From assembly GCF_032854445.1 (NCBI RefSeq), contig NC_088298.1, positions 17,009,976 to 17,073,975 on the forward strand: a stretch of 64,000 nt of DNA. Reading direction: 5' to 3'. This stretch comes from Liolophura sinensis (Eukaryota > Mollusca > Polyplacophora > Chitonida > Chitonidae). The notes beneath the pieces were generated by a model. It was given only the letters and a program-made list of their open reading frames with translations, searched no databases and had not been told where the DNA came from. The position numbers and the translations under genes are program-made. Shown piece by piece: positions 22,783 to 34,100 of the stretch. The stretch's first letter is position 1; each line of letters starts with the position of its first letter.

Positions 22783-25164
22783 ATGTTAAATGGTGAAGTA
22801 AATGGAAAAGTAATTATGAACTATGGTCAGCAGTCTTTGATCATGGCACAGTGTGTTACCGCTCTTCTTCTTCTTGGCCTGCTATTAGGGTCTGCTTGGG
22901 GAGGTTCGAAATGTCATCTTTACAAACACAGGCATTTCCTTGACTGCAGGAGAAGATTCTTGTCTACTGTGCCTACCGAGAACTTTACCGCTGACCTTCT
23001 TGGAATTGACCTAAGCTATAACTTTATTTCAGCAATTGGAGATCATACCTTTTCGACGTTGTCAAAGTTGCAAACACTCGATCTATCTGTAAATAAGATA
23101 GAAGTCATTGAACCAGAAGCGTTTGCGGGACTAAGGAATCTTTTGTCCCTGAATCTATCATACATTGAACAGAAGTTCACTGTAGAAAGCTTAACAGTCC
23201 GGCTGTTTGAACCACTCTTGAGCTTGGAATTAGTACGTATTCAGGGATGTATAATAAGCAAAGATTGGATAAATCAATCACTTTACAGGCTGAAGAACTT
23301 AACGACGTTGTGGATAGATTACCCGCCGGACTTCATATTTGATATGGGCTTTAAAGTCATGACTAAACTGAGGTGGATCTCGACACGTGAGAGATTAGCA
23401 GGTATAAATGCTAAAAAATGCGAATGGTCAACTATCAAAAATGAAACATTTCTTGTGTTCCGAGAGATTGCTATCAAAGAACTACTGCCAGTACAGTGTA
23501 AAATCGAAATCATTGAAAGCAGCGCCTTCGAACCTTTGGTCTCTCTGGAAGTGCTGGACTTGAGTTTTAACCCGTATCTTGGGCTAAGTGTCGCATTTCA
23601 GTCTCTGGCAGGTCTACGGTTGAACATGTTGGCCATCAACATGAGGATGGTAAACGAGCGTTTTACACGTTACAAGTTGGAGGACAGCGATTTTATGTAT
23701 ATTAGCAAAATATGTGTGAGGTCAGTGGACCTATCCCAGAATAACATTTACTATGAACAAAAGAGGGTATTCATTCCTGTAAAATTTCGCCTTGATTGCC
23801 TCGAAAACCTCAACATGTCATACCACACGTTCAATTTCTGGCCGTCAAAAATGTTGGAGGAACTGAGACATAGCACAAGTCTAACGTGTCTTGATTTCAG
23901 CCATGTCGGGTCTGGCTTCCAAAAACTCAGTGATGGGTTGCAGACTTCCGTACAATTTACACCTTGCTTTGTTCTACCTCCAAATCTGACATGGTTTAGT
24001 ATCAGCTGCTGTAAAGTTTGGATTGATTGGTGGTACGATCTGTGTTTTGGATCGCCGACTAAACTGCGATACTTGGGGTTTGCAAACTTGGGTTTGATGG
24101 AACTGGATAAAATAGTAAGCCCGTTTGTTTCGATGACAAACCTGCAAGTGATCGATCTCTCCAGTAACATGCTCACCGATTTGAGCCTAGAACTTTTCCG
24201 TGAAACACAGAACCTGATGGATGTTAACTTGGCAGATAATAAACTCGATCGATTACCTCTAGCCCTATCACACCTCAATGGACTACGAAAACTTAACATG
24301 TCACTCAATCTAATCGTTTATTTTCAATCAGACGAAATAAAACTAGTGGAGAACCTGATATCAAGAGAGGATAAAGAGCCTCGCTTACAAATAATGCTGA
24401 GCAACAATCCATTGCAGTGCAACTGTGAGACGCTTGTGTTCATTGGATGGCTTTTTCGGAGAGCGGAAATCTTCGATAATGTGGACAAATACAAGTGTTC
24501 CTTATCAAACGGAACACGCCTTTTCCTGAAAGATTTCCGGTTACATTTAACGGACTTTGAGGTGAAATGCATAAGCAATACTTATCTCATAATATCTGTG
24601 GTTGGTATTTTGACCGTACTTGTCGTCGTTTTGCTTTTGGTGGTGATACATCGTTACCGATTAAACCTCAGATACTGGCTGTGTACTAAACTGATGCCCC
24701 CAGAAAACATGTTTGTTGACCAGGAGTACCTCTACGACGCCTTTGTGGCTTATACCTCTGACGAGTATGAATGGGTCGGTCAACAGTTACGTCCAAAACT
24801 TGAATTGGTGGAGGATCCTGTCCGGCTCTGTATTCACGACAGGGATTTCATTCCCGGAAAACCCATTCATGAAAACATCGTGCAAAAAATGAAGGAGAGT
24901 CGAAAGATTTTGTTGATCATTAGTCCCGGATTTCTGGATTCCACATACGGTCCACTTGAAATCGAGTACGCCGGCATGAAATGTCTGGAGGAAGGCAGGG
25001 ACGACGTCATCATCTGCGTGCTGATGGAGGACATTCCAGTTCGTCAGATGCCGAGGGCGCTGAGAAATCTCTGGCACAAGATCACCTTCCTTAAGTGGAG
25101 TGCTAATCTGGAGGCACAGGCCATTTTCTGGCGGAACCTCAAAGGTGCTGTCAGCCAAGCCTAA
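22783..25164 (+). CDS. Toll-like receptor (intronless, single cysteine cluster type)
   Basis: A single-exon 793-codon ORF for a type I membrane pattern-recognition receptor. A signal peptide is followed by an N-terminal cysteine stretch (CHLYKHRHFLDC) and leucine-rich repeats from about residue 65 to 540 (for example LQTLDLSVNKIEVIEPEAF, LEVLDLSFNP, LQVIDLSSNMLTDLSLELF). One LRR C-terminal cap spans about 541-596 (NNPLQCNCETLV...KC). The transmembrane helix is at about 600-623 and the TIR domain from about 650 to the end. TIR box 1 is YDAFVAYTS, box 2 is CIHDRDFIPGKPI with the RD and PG residues of signalling TLRs, and box 3 is AIFWRNLK. At least nine N-glycosylation sequons lie in the ectodomain. 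Start choice: ATG codons at 22783, 22816 and 22843 are all in frame; 22843 has A at -3 and G at +4 and gives a classic signal peptide (AQCVTALLLLGLLLG), so the true protein may be 773 residues. Orthology to a particular TLR cannot be assigned. The extracellular ligand is unknown. Confidence 0.96.
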   Translation: MLNGEVNGKVIMNYGQQSLIMAQCVTALLLLGLLLGSAWGGSKCHLYKHRHFLDCRRRFLSTVPTENFTADLLGIDLSYNFISAIGDHTFSTLSKLQTLDLSVNKIEVIEPEAFAGLRNLLSLNLSYIEQKFTVESLTVRLFEPLLSLELVRIQGCIISKDWINQSLYRLKNLTTLWIDYPPDFIFDMGFKVMTKLRWISTRERLAGINAKKCEWSTIKNETFLVFREIAIKELLPVQCKIEIIESSAFEPLVSLEVLDLSFNPYLGLSVAFQSLAGLRLNMLAINMRMVNERFTRYKLEDSDFMYISKICVRSVDLSQNNIYYEQKRVFIPVKFRLDCLENLNMSYHTFNFWPSKMLEELRHSTSLTCLDFSHVGSGFQKLSDGLQTSVQFTPCFVLPPNLTWFSISCCKVWIDWWYDLCFGSPTKLRYLGFANLGLMELDKIVSPFVSMTNLQVIDLSSNMLTDLSLELFRETQNLMDVNLADNKLDRLPLALSHLNGLRKLNMSLNLIVYFQSDEIKLVENLISREDKEPRLQIMLSNNPLQCNCETLVFIGWLFRRAEIFDNVDKYKCSLSNGTRLFLKDFRLHLTDFEVKCISNTYLIISVVGILTVLVVVLLLVVIHRYRLNLRYWLCTKLMPPENMFVDQEYLYDAFVAYTSDEYEWVGQQLRPKLELVEDPVRLCIHDRDFIPGKPIHENIVQKMKESRKILLIISPGFLDSTYGPLEIEYAGMKCLEEGRDDVIICVLMEDIPVRQMPRALRNLWHKITFLKWSANLEAQAIFWRNLKGAVSQA

Positions 25165-25407
25165 CCATAGACGATGTAAGACAAAAGATTTGTTTCCTTA
25201 CAAACACGTCCTTCTGTGTATTCATAAGTCGTGTTGTAGATTTAACCCCTTTAAATTACCTACGTAGAGAATTTCATTTCCATATTGCTGTATGTTTGCC
25301 TACATTGCATTTGTGATGTTTGAGTTGCGTTTTCATGTTTGTATGACCATCTGTAATTAACACAGCAACAGACTTGTAATGTATAGTATTGTGTTAATAA
25401 CCGATCA

Positions 25408-25413
25408 AATAAA
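25408..25413 (+). terminator. Poly(A) signal AATAAA of the TLR gene
   Basis: First AATAAA after the TLR stop, 244 nt downstream, in CGATCAAATAAATC. Likely 3' end processing signal, though the same hexamer also occurs in SINE tails. Confidence 0.5.
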
Positions 25414-25529
25414 TCAAAAATATAAATGTAATACAATGTATAGAGTATTGTCAGGGCAACCCACCCGGAAATATCTGTATGTTTGTATGTATTACTTTTA
25501 ATACATTATCTGCATCATACGGGAGTCTC

Positions 25530-25747
25530 TGCTTGGATGATGTGGTTAGCGTGATCCAGGGGCCAAAGCGGTCGCTCTGGATTCCTGTCCAACTCAAACT
25601 GTCGTCCTCTCCACCCTACGTCAGAAGCTCTGCCATCAACTTGCGAGATGGTTGTGGGTTTTCCCCCGTTCTCTTCCCACCATAATGCTGGCGCCGTCGT
25701 AAAAGTGAAGTATTCTTGCGTACGGGGTAAACCACCAATCAAATAAA
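25530..25747 (+). mobile_element. tRNA-SINE, near full-length, diverged
   Basis: Partial head (TGGTTAGCGTGATCCAG), CGGTCGCTCTGGATTC in place of GGTCGCTGTGAGTTC, CCATAATGCTGGCGCCGTCG core, and tail CACCAATCAAATAAA. Lies just after the TLR 3' end. Confidence 0.85.
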
Positions 25748-25889
25748 ACTTCACCATGCAGGAATCGACATGTACATGAATTTGTGAAATTGTTTTTGTT
25801 GCTTGTCGTGCTTATTAAGGCTATCAAATGTTATGATCAATGTTTTTTATTTAAAGGCATACAGAGTAGTAAGGATGGTTTAGTCTTAG

Positions 25890-26045
25890 TTATATTTATT
25901 TATTTATTTGATTGGTGTTTTACGCCGTACTCGAGAATATTTCACTTGTACGACGGCGGCCAGCATTATGGTGGGAGGAAACCGGGTTGAGCCCGGGGGA
26001 ACCCATGACCATCCGCAGATTGTTGCAGATTTCCCACATACGGTC
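25890..26045 (-). mobile_element. tRNA-SINE, 3' partial copy
   Basis: TTTATTTGATTGGTGTTTTA, CGCCGTACTCGAGAATATTT, GACGGCGGCCAGCATTATGG and CCATGACCATCCGCAG. Confidence 0.88.
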
Positions 26046-26384
26046 TTAGTTATTGGGCGGTCCAGAATGTACCGAGTCCAACGTTGGGTCTAGGCCCGGC
26101 AGATTTATTCAAGCGTAACCTTTGGCTGCAAAATATATTGGTCCAGGTTGATAATATGGCGACGCTTTCGAGTGTCTCAGTATTTGCAATTTTGCTTACT
26201 TTTAACAGCAATATCTCGGTTGAGCAACATCACAAAAATAAAAAGGTATACTTTTTAACCATGATATGGGATACTACATTGACGTATAGATACATTTGGT
26301 TTAGTGTTGTCTTTTCTTTTAAGGGCTTCAAATTACTGTTTTTGTATTAAAATAAATTTATTAAATTTATTGCGTGAATTATTA

Positions 26385-26492
26385 CATCCCCCGGGCTCTG
26401 CCCGGTTTCCTCACTAGATAATGCTGGCTGCATTCGTATAAGTGGAATATTCTTGAGTAAGGCGTAAAAACCAATCAGAAAAATAAATGAAT
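26385..26492 (+). mobile_element. tRNA-SINE, 3' partial copy
   Basis: CCCCGGGCTCTGCCCGGTTT, ATAATGCTGGCTGCATTCG and ATTCTTGAGTAAGGCGTAAA, with a CCAATCAGAAAAATAAAT tail. Confidence 0.85.
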
Positions 26493-27439
26493 TGATTATT
26501 TCCCGATATCAATGTATAATTGTGTAGTGATGTTATTATTTTTACCAGCGTCTAACAGAACGATTGATTCCAGCAAAAGCTGGTAGTAAATCTCGACAGA
26601 GATTGAGTTCTGGATTGTCCTCGGTTTATTTGATATGGAATTCGTGTTTAATAATTTATAAAACATCTTATGCTGGCTTGTGTTTGAAATGTTGCATCTG
26701 TAGAGTAGAAGAGTCCTTGTCTATACTTTTTGTTTAATCGGCCTCATTGTTATTATTTTGGAATATCCTCTTTCAAAGTGTGTAATGGTTCACTTTGACA
26801 TCGACTTTTTTAAAATAAAAGCACTTTCCTGATAACTGATGTTATTTTAGCTGAATACTTTTGTATACATTTACTGTGGTGTTAAAACAGCTGTTCATTT
26901 TGCTGAATTGTTGATTACAGGGCTGCCATGATTGTTTGATTATCTGGTCATACGACTGGGTAGTTTTAATGCTGTTGAGATAAATGATTGGTTGACTGTT
27001 CGCTTGTTGTTTCTGGACGATATGTTGATTCTTTGGATTTTTGATGTGCTGTGGTTAGGGTTTGTTAGTTTGACATACGATTTTTTCATATGGACAGAGG
27101 GTGTAGTCCTTAGCTCTCTGGCTTCTGATACAGCGGCTTTCTAGTTCGATTGTTCAAGCAGATAACAATTTGATTAGTTTTGTCTTTAGCTTCCCAGTAG
27201 ATATGAAGCCGTTTTGTAAGTTTGGTAAACCGTTTAATGATACACTTGTTTCTTGTTTAGTAATATTGTCGGTCTTTTGTTCTCATATAATGTTTTAATG
27301 TTTAATAAAATGCTAAAATGTATTGCACGTAAATATTTATACTGCTTTTTAATTAGTATTAAAGTGACTTTTTCGACAGGCATTCATTGGTGTTGCTGGT
27401 TATAATTGAATGCCTTTACGTTATTAAGTAATACTTTAG

Positions 27440-27612
27440 GTTTCATATTTATTTACTTATCTATTTCTTTGATTGGTGCTTTACGCCGTACTCAAGAATA
27501 TTTCACTTATACGACGGCGGCCAGCATTATGGCGGGAGGAAACCGGGCAAGGCCCGGGGAAAACCCAAGACCATCCGCAGGTTGCTGACAGACCTTCCCA
27601 TTTACGGCCAGA
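27440..27612 (-). mobile_element. tRNA-SINE, 3' partial copy
   Basis: TTGATTGGTGCTTTACGCCG, CTCAAGAATATTTCACTTAT, GACGGCGGCCAGCATTATGG and CAAGACCATCCGCAGGTTGC, ending at TTCCCATTTACGGCC. Confidence 0.9.
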
Positions 27613-29236
27613 TTTAGACTACATAGATTTTTAATATATATGTTTAGCGTTTATAAGGTTGCACTTTGAATTATTAGAGATAAATGAGGCTGTATGTATG
27701 TTAAAAAGTCTTGGCTTTGATCGTAAGATAAATCCTGGTTGAATCAATTCCATCTAAACCTCCACATAGCAAAAGTCCTCAGCAGCTCAACCTCATGCGC
27801 AATGATGAATGGTATAGAGGGCCTATCGACAATAATGTCCCACCGAATTACCACCCTTGTCTTCATTCTCTCATTACATGATAGGTCAGTGCTAAGAACA
27901 GGTGGGACCTCTGAAAATGAATATCGGTGACACTACAGCGGCATAAGCTGAAAGCTTCTCATGGCGACACTAGGGTTGATTCCACAAAGTAATTTCTGAC
28001 TTAATTTGGAATAACGATCTTAAGTTTTATTTTTCGGCTTTAGAAATCAAAATTTGGGCCACCTCCTCAATATTATCCTAAATCAAATTGTCCCAATTAC
28101 TTCCAGCACCAAAAAGAAAGCATTGTGAGGAACTTTTAAATTTTGTCTTAAGCCAGAAATAGCTTTTTGGAATAGATTCCTGATGTGCAAACTCTTCTCT
28201 TACGCACACAGTAAATGAGCTAAAAGAATAGGTGAATACAAATACTTTGTCATGGCTTTTCCTATAACACATTCTGTCTTTACTTACTATGAGTTTACTT
28301 ACTAAACCGGGTGAATATAATTACATCCCCACAGCATAGAGAGTAAGATCAGAGCAAGATGGACGACAGTGTGACACCTGGCAAATGGTCACACTTAACG
28401 GGTGAAATATGGCATCTTGTCAATTTATCTCAGTCAGGGTTTTATGTTTTATTCTAACTGTGCAGGTAAATGCATTAATAGTCGCAATTTACACGCCCCC
28501 CCCCCCCCCCCACCCCCACCCGACGGCACCATGGCTTAAGCAGATTTAGGTAGAAAATATGCCGTAAGATCAATATATTAATAGTATACCTTGCATTTCC
28601 TACCCTACCAGTACAATCCTCAGTACATGTACTAGGGTATGAATCTGTATTTATTACAGCATTTACGCTTCTGTAACCTACACACAGTCGTGGGAACAAT
28701 TGGGTTGGAACTTGGAATAAAAGAAGTCTACTTGCTTGTCACCTGGGGCTTCGGACGATGCAGTATTGTAAGCATGATATGGAACTGAAACGAAGGAGCC
28801 ATGCGTCCCTTTATATTTTTATGTCAATTTTTCTGGCGATTCCAGAACCACGCTCAGATCACAGTTAAAAGCAACACATAATAATTTCTGTTGTCTCCCC
28901 TGCTATGTTTTCGTTTCCAATGTTTTTTCTTAAAAAGATGATGTGAATCACCGGAGTTTAATTTTCTGCACCTATTTTAATTAGGATTTCACAACATAAT
29001 TCAGCTCACTAACAGACCCACATAACTTGCCTCAAATAAACTAGTGTTTTGGCTCTGATCTGCTCCTTCACGGTGTTGTATTTATTGCACGTGATTTTTC
29101 ACGCCTATACCTGATTCACTGTTTCCACGGCAGAGATACTCTCCAGACAAGGACTCAAATGCAAAGTTACAAATTCTCCTGTCGATATACTATGCTTGAT
29201 ACCGGTATATGGATAAACGTGACCTTGTTGCGTGTT

Positions 29237-29351
29237 GAATGTGTGCGTGTGTGTGTGCGTGCGTGTGTGCGTGCGTGTGTGTATGTATGTATGTATCTAA
29301 TTTATGTATGTATGTATGTATGTATGTATGTATGTATGTATGTATGTATGT
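29237..29351. repeat. GT then (GTAT)n microsatellite
   Basis: GTGTGTGCGTGCGTGTG followed by many GTAT tetramers. A second GTAT run at 29733-29760 is followed by its inverse (CATACATACATG), giving a potential hairpin to about 29812. Confidence 0.9.
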
Positions 29352-29394
29352 TTGGTTTTTGCAACGTACAAAACAATTTTTCAGTCACATGACT

Positions 29395-29515
29395 AAGTGT
29401 GTACATATTCCGTGTCTGCTTGTGGCAGGGCGAATCCATACCAAGAAAGTGCTGCCGCCACTGAAGTATCATGCCACAGACACCAGATATGACATCCCAC
29501 TCAATCATATTACAA
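29395..29515 (-). mobile_element. Second-family SINE, partial reverse copy
   Basis: GTGTCTGCTTGTGGCAGGGC, AAGTGCTGCCGCCACTGAAG and TATCATGCCACAGACACCAG match the reverse complement of 38.36-38.45 kb and 50.67-50.74 kb. Confidence 0.75.
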
Positions 29516-30659
29516 ATTCACAGGTTCATCGGTAACAAATCAAACTACTGACAAAAATCATTCCCTTAAGAGAACTAATCGGTAATGAAGTTAACGTCGG
29601 TCAAAAGATCGTTGTAAATTGTATCTGCAAACACCTCCATTTACTGGCAACAAACACAATCAAATGCTTCGATAGAAGGAAGGGTTTAAGGATAAAGTAC
29701 ATACACCATCAATAATGTCAAAGAATTTAAAGTATGTATGTATGTATGTATGTATGTATGCATGCATACATGTATGTATACATACATACATGCATACATA
29801 CACATACATCTCGTCTCGTTTACGCAGTGAGGGTCTCCATTCTACGTTTGATATATGAGAAGTATATGTAGGACTCCGTGAACAAAACGATCAACACAAT
29901 AATGAATAACCCAGGAAATGTAATTGGGACAGTTTTTACTTCTTCAGGTATGAAATAATTTCGAAAATGTGAAATTTTCTATATCCCACTGGCCAATACA
30001 GCAATGTTATTCAAACACATCTTCCAACCACCCGCTTGATTGTTTTGAAGGAAATGTAATTCTGTGATTTGCTTTCGTTGTAAGGAAATATGTTAGGTCA
30101 TGATTTGGTGAATCCGATAGCGATGATACTGATACATATATCTTTACGAGCGCTGTACGGCCATGTCAGGGAGGGACTCACCAGCGCCTGGATCCATAAA
30201 CAGCTGACCTGTTGGCGGAAACGAGCCTGTCATAATTTAAACGACAGATTTGCCAACAGCTAATAAGAAAGCTACCTCGGAAGCAATGGTGGCGATGTGA
30301 ACCGTACATGTCAAGTGGGTCAAGCATCTAGACTAAGAGGAAGCAAGTCCAAGGTAGGGCTCTTTGTGAAAAAAATGGGCCCAAGAATGGACAGCGGTTT
30401 TCATTGGAGTTATACAGCCTTCTACAAAGAGCAACATGTCTTGCAAGACAATGCTCTCTACCAATATTATTAACAATACCAATGAATTCAAGAAAATACT
30501 AAGTCATTATAATTAAACATAGCTGGCATTGTTATTCAAGTGGGTAGACGTCACTGGTAGTTTACATGGTCATGTTAACATGCTCTAGCCTGGTTTTGCA
30601 TGGTAGAAATCAAGCCAACTGATTACACACACCATATGCAATACATAAAATATATGATT

Positions 30660-30665
30660 TTTATT
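30660..30665 (-). terminator. Poly(A) signal AATAAA of the modular-protein gene
   Basis: AATAAA on the minus strand, 35 nt after the TAA stop of the last exon. It implies a very short 3' UTR (about 50-70 nt). Confidence 0.6.
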
Positions 30666-30699
30666 ACTGAGATGATATTGTTTCTGAAAGAAACAACCA

Positions 30700-31184
30700 T
30701 TAAGAAGGGGTTGGTAATTTCTGGGACTTTCTGTTCGGATCGATTGGACCACCCCACGAAACAACAACAATGCCCGGTGCTGGACGACCTCCAGGATAAT
30801 ATGGTTGACCAAGACCTCCCACACCCACGGAGATTTCCTGCCCGGGTGTAACCGTGATCACCCTCCTGGAGTAACCACCTCCCCCTCCAGCACGTGCTCC
30901 GGCTCGACTGCCTCCTCCTCCCCCGTACAGCCCTCCAGCTCGTCCTACAGGGTCTTGACCTCCGGGGCCCGACTTTCCTGGAGCAATATTCTCAAACTCT
31001 GTCCCACATGTTGTTCCACCAGAGCTTCCCCCTGCCCCACAGAATGGGTATGTGGAGGAACCTGCCTCCAACCCGCCGTGACCCCCGCCACTTGTCTGTC
31101 CGGCAGCCCCAGCTCCGGCACTACAGCTACTTCCGATGCCCCCGGGTCCTCCATTAGCAGTCATCCCTCGTCCGCCTTCGCCGC
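30700..31184 (-). CDS. Exon 22: glycine-rich core 2 and C-terminus
   Basis: Residues about 1289-1449, starting in phase 1 and ending with TAA at 30702-30700. It contains long Gly runs (YGGGGGSRAGARAGGGGGYS), three cysteines (SSCSAG, PFCGAG, TTCGTEF), then the closing strand pattern VITVTPGQEISVGVGG and APGIVVVSWGGPIDPN. This order (Gly-rich sheet, then PG turn, VG-GG and a hydrophobic strand ending in W) is like glycine-rich adhesin domains. It is strongly similar to exon 12, with most of the Gly/Cys frame conserved, but is terminal here. Confidence 0.9.
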
Positions 31185-34100
31185 CTGCAAGAAAGAGTAA
31201 ATAATAATAATTTAAATTTAATAATTTGATTAGGTTTTTCGCCACATTGAATAATATCTCGCACTGTGGTCAGTTCATCGGTGGGGGAGACCAGCCAGAA
31301 TCAATGAGAACCCACCACACCGTATGTGGCAAATGCACAGCAGTTCATGGTGGAGCGGAAATACAAGTTGTATGGGCCACGAAAAACGGAATCATTTACA
31401 TCCTCGTTAACAAATAAGCGATGCACGTCTAGAAGAATACCTGTGTTGTCCTTTCGGGCACCTTTCCCTCCTTCTGCCCAGAGGAGGTCACCAAATCTGG
31501 AGTTTCCACCGTCCCCACCGTGCCCTTCATTCCTGGAGAATGGTACGTGATTGTCCCGACCTCCACCGCCACCTCCTGCAACAAACACGTGTTCTGTGAA
31601 TGGACCCGAGGCCAAGCTGGCTCGCCAAGATAACTAGGAATCCAGACGTTGGCGTTTAACGTTGAAGGAACCCTAGTGTATCAGCGACGATAACGAAACG
31701 CTTGTCGAGGTATGATCTGCTGATATCATAACGCTAACTTTAAACTGACGGAGCCCCATTTTTGTCACAATGATGTCCTCAATTTAGACAGCAAAGATAT
31801 TAAGAAACTAATAACTTAACTTAGTATTTTAATCAGTTTTAATTAACCGAGAAAAAGGTGTTTTCTCCAGTGGTGTTCTAAATTATGTGTACGGACCGTT
31901 TCTAGTGATAAACTTGCGATCCCTTTGCTGACCAAACACCCAGATCTCTGTTCTAATGGCAGTTATGAACACGTAACACGTAAAGCAACTTCATGAATCC
32001 CGTTGTCCATTTACAAAAGAGAGTTTTGAGATAAGCAGAAAATTGAGTCGCAGAACCTAGAACATTACGTCAGTAGCTTGCTATGTCGTCCAACATTATA
32101 ATGCATAAAACATGATATAATTCAGAGCACTCAGTATGATTTAATTTTTACACCGCGCAGTTCCCTTTATACTGTGCAGTTCCCTATATCACGCGCGGTT
32201 CCCTTTATGTCGCGCAGTTTCCTTTATACTGTGCAGTTCCCTATATAACGGGCGGTTCCCTTTACGCCGCGCAGTTTCCTTTATACTTTGCAGTTCCCTT
32301 TATGCCGCACAGGTCCCTCTATGCCACGCAGTTTCCTTTATACTGTGGAATTCCCATTTTACTGCAGTTTTATTTGTACCGCGCATTCCCTAATATACTG
32401 TGCATTTTTTTATACTGCGCAGTTTCCTTTATACTGCACAGTTCCTCTTATACTGCACAGTTCCCTTTATAATGTGCATATCTTTACATTGTAACACTCA
32501 AACCCCAAATCCAAAATCAGTACAATCTGTAAAAAATGGAACAAATAAGCTCTATACAGTTGATGAGTCAACTTTGCTGAGCAGTTCTCATCATACTGTG
32601 TGGTTTTCTTTATACTGTGCAGTTCCCTTTACACAGGACAGTTCCCTTTATACTGCACAGTCCCTTTATAATGTGCAGTTCTTTTTATACAGGACAGGTC
32701 CCTTTATACTGCACAGTTCTCTTTGTACAGCTGAGTTCCTCTTACACCTTGCATTTCCCTTTATACTGTGCAGTTCCTTTTATATTTTGCTGTTCCCTTT
32801 ATCTTGCACAGGTCTCTTTGTACAGCTCAGTTCCCTTGATGCACCACAGTTCCCTTTATACACCACAGTTGCCTTTATAATATGCAGCTCCCTGTATACT
32901 GTGCAGTTCCCTTTATATTCAGACCTGCTTACAGTGTATAACCCTCAAAGTATCAATAAAATCTACTAAAAGTAGAAAAAATAAATGTATTTCTAATGAG
33001 AAATATTACAAATCAACAATCAGTAAAATCTACGAAAAGTGGAACAAATAAGAAGCAAGTATAAGTCTTTACCACTTTGCGGTATAAGCCACAAACCCTT
33101 TCATCCAGCTTACCTACACAGATGACGTCCACTTTGGTGACGTTGTCCGGAACAACAAATACGCCATCTTTGTTGTACATTATCTGACCGAATGAAACCG
33201 TGTCCCAGGTTACGGGTGTCGTAGGCGTCACGATAGTTTGCGTCGTCGGCACCGGGGAGGCAGTTGTCGTTTGTTGGAATGATACCACAGTTAGCTCCCC
33301 TGGGACGGAGACATTGCACTCGTACCAAGTCGGAAAATACTTCCCTGTCCACTTGGAACGATCTTCAGGTCCAAACCCTATTTGACCTTTCGTGAAGCCT
33401 TCACCGGCGTTATACCGGTAGTAGCCTGAAATAAATAAAAACTGGCTGGTATATGAAAAGAATGGTATACGTAAATTACTTGATGCTCGATGGTCTATTA
33501 TAAAGCGTCAATTTAGATGAAAAACAGTGTAAAATAATAACGACAGCACGGCATTTCAGTGATTATAGACCCGTGGTGTCTAACAAATTTTAATTAACAT
33601 CAATGCATTTCCCCCGTTAATTTGCTTCAACAGCGGTGACAGGGAGCGGGTAAGTTTCCGCTAACTAAGCATTTACATGAATGGTTAGAATAAATCCTTT
33701 ACGGATCTAAACTAACGAAAAGAGGGCCAGTTTGATTTTGATCTGTTCACCAGAATATATTAATGCAAATAATATACTACAGAAAGGCTGCCCGCAAAAA
33801 GCAGAAAAATCCAAGGACAATATAAAATTTGTTTTTTCCCAGTTAAATAAATTATATAAGCCACTGACCTCATGGGAGGGATATAACGTTAAACATAACA
33901 GAAGGCACAACCACACAACATTTATAGTCCATATGGTCATGTAATGACACCATTCGGGGCCACTTTTCGTTTTTGAAAATTCATTCATTTACGCCACAGG
34001 TGGGAAAGTTCGCTACTATCTTACCAAAGGTCGGTGGTTTAGTCGAGAAATTCTGATTTCCTCTTTCCCTAAAACTGACAGCTATCGTATAAGTAAAAAA

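Larger units (their letters stand above)
27613..30640. other. Intergenic between the TLR and the large gene; repeats only
   Basis: Holds a third-family repeat at about 28345-28600 with a C-rich run near 28497-28520, GT/GTAT microsatellites at 29237-29351, a GTAT/ATAC inverted microsatellite at 29733-29812 and a SINE-2 copy at 29395-29515. No gene recognised. It separates the convergent TLR and modular-protein genes. Confidence 0.5.

Noticed and set aside
23751-24308. 185-codon ORF antisense to the TLR
   Set aside because: Shadow of the TLR coding sequence.
30805-31200. Plus-strand Ser/Thr/Pro-rich ORFs opposite the glycine exons
   Set aside because: Antisense of exon 22 (and likewise 41502-41927 opposite exon 12); GC-rich coding DNA opens several frames.
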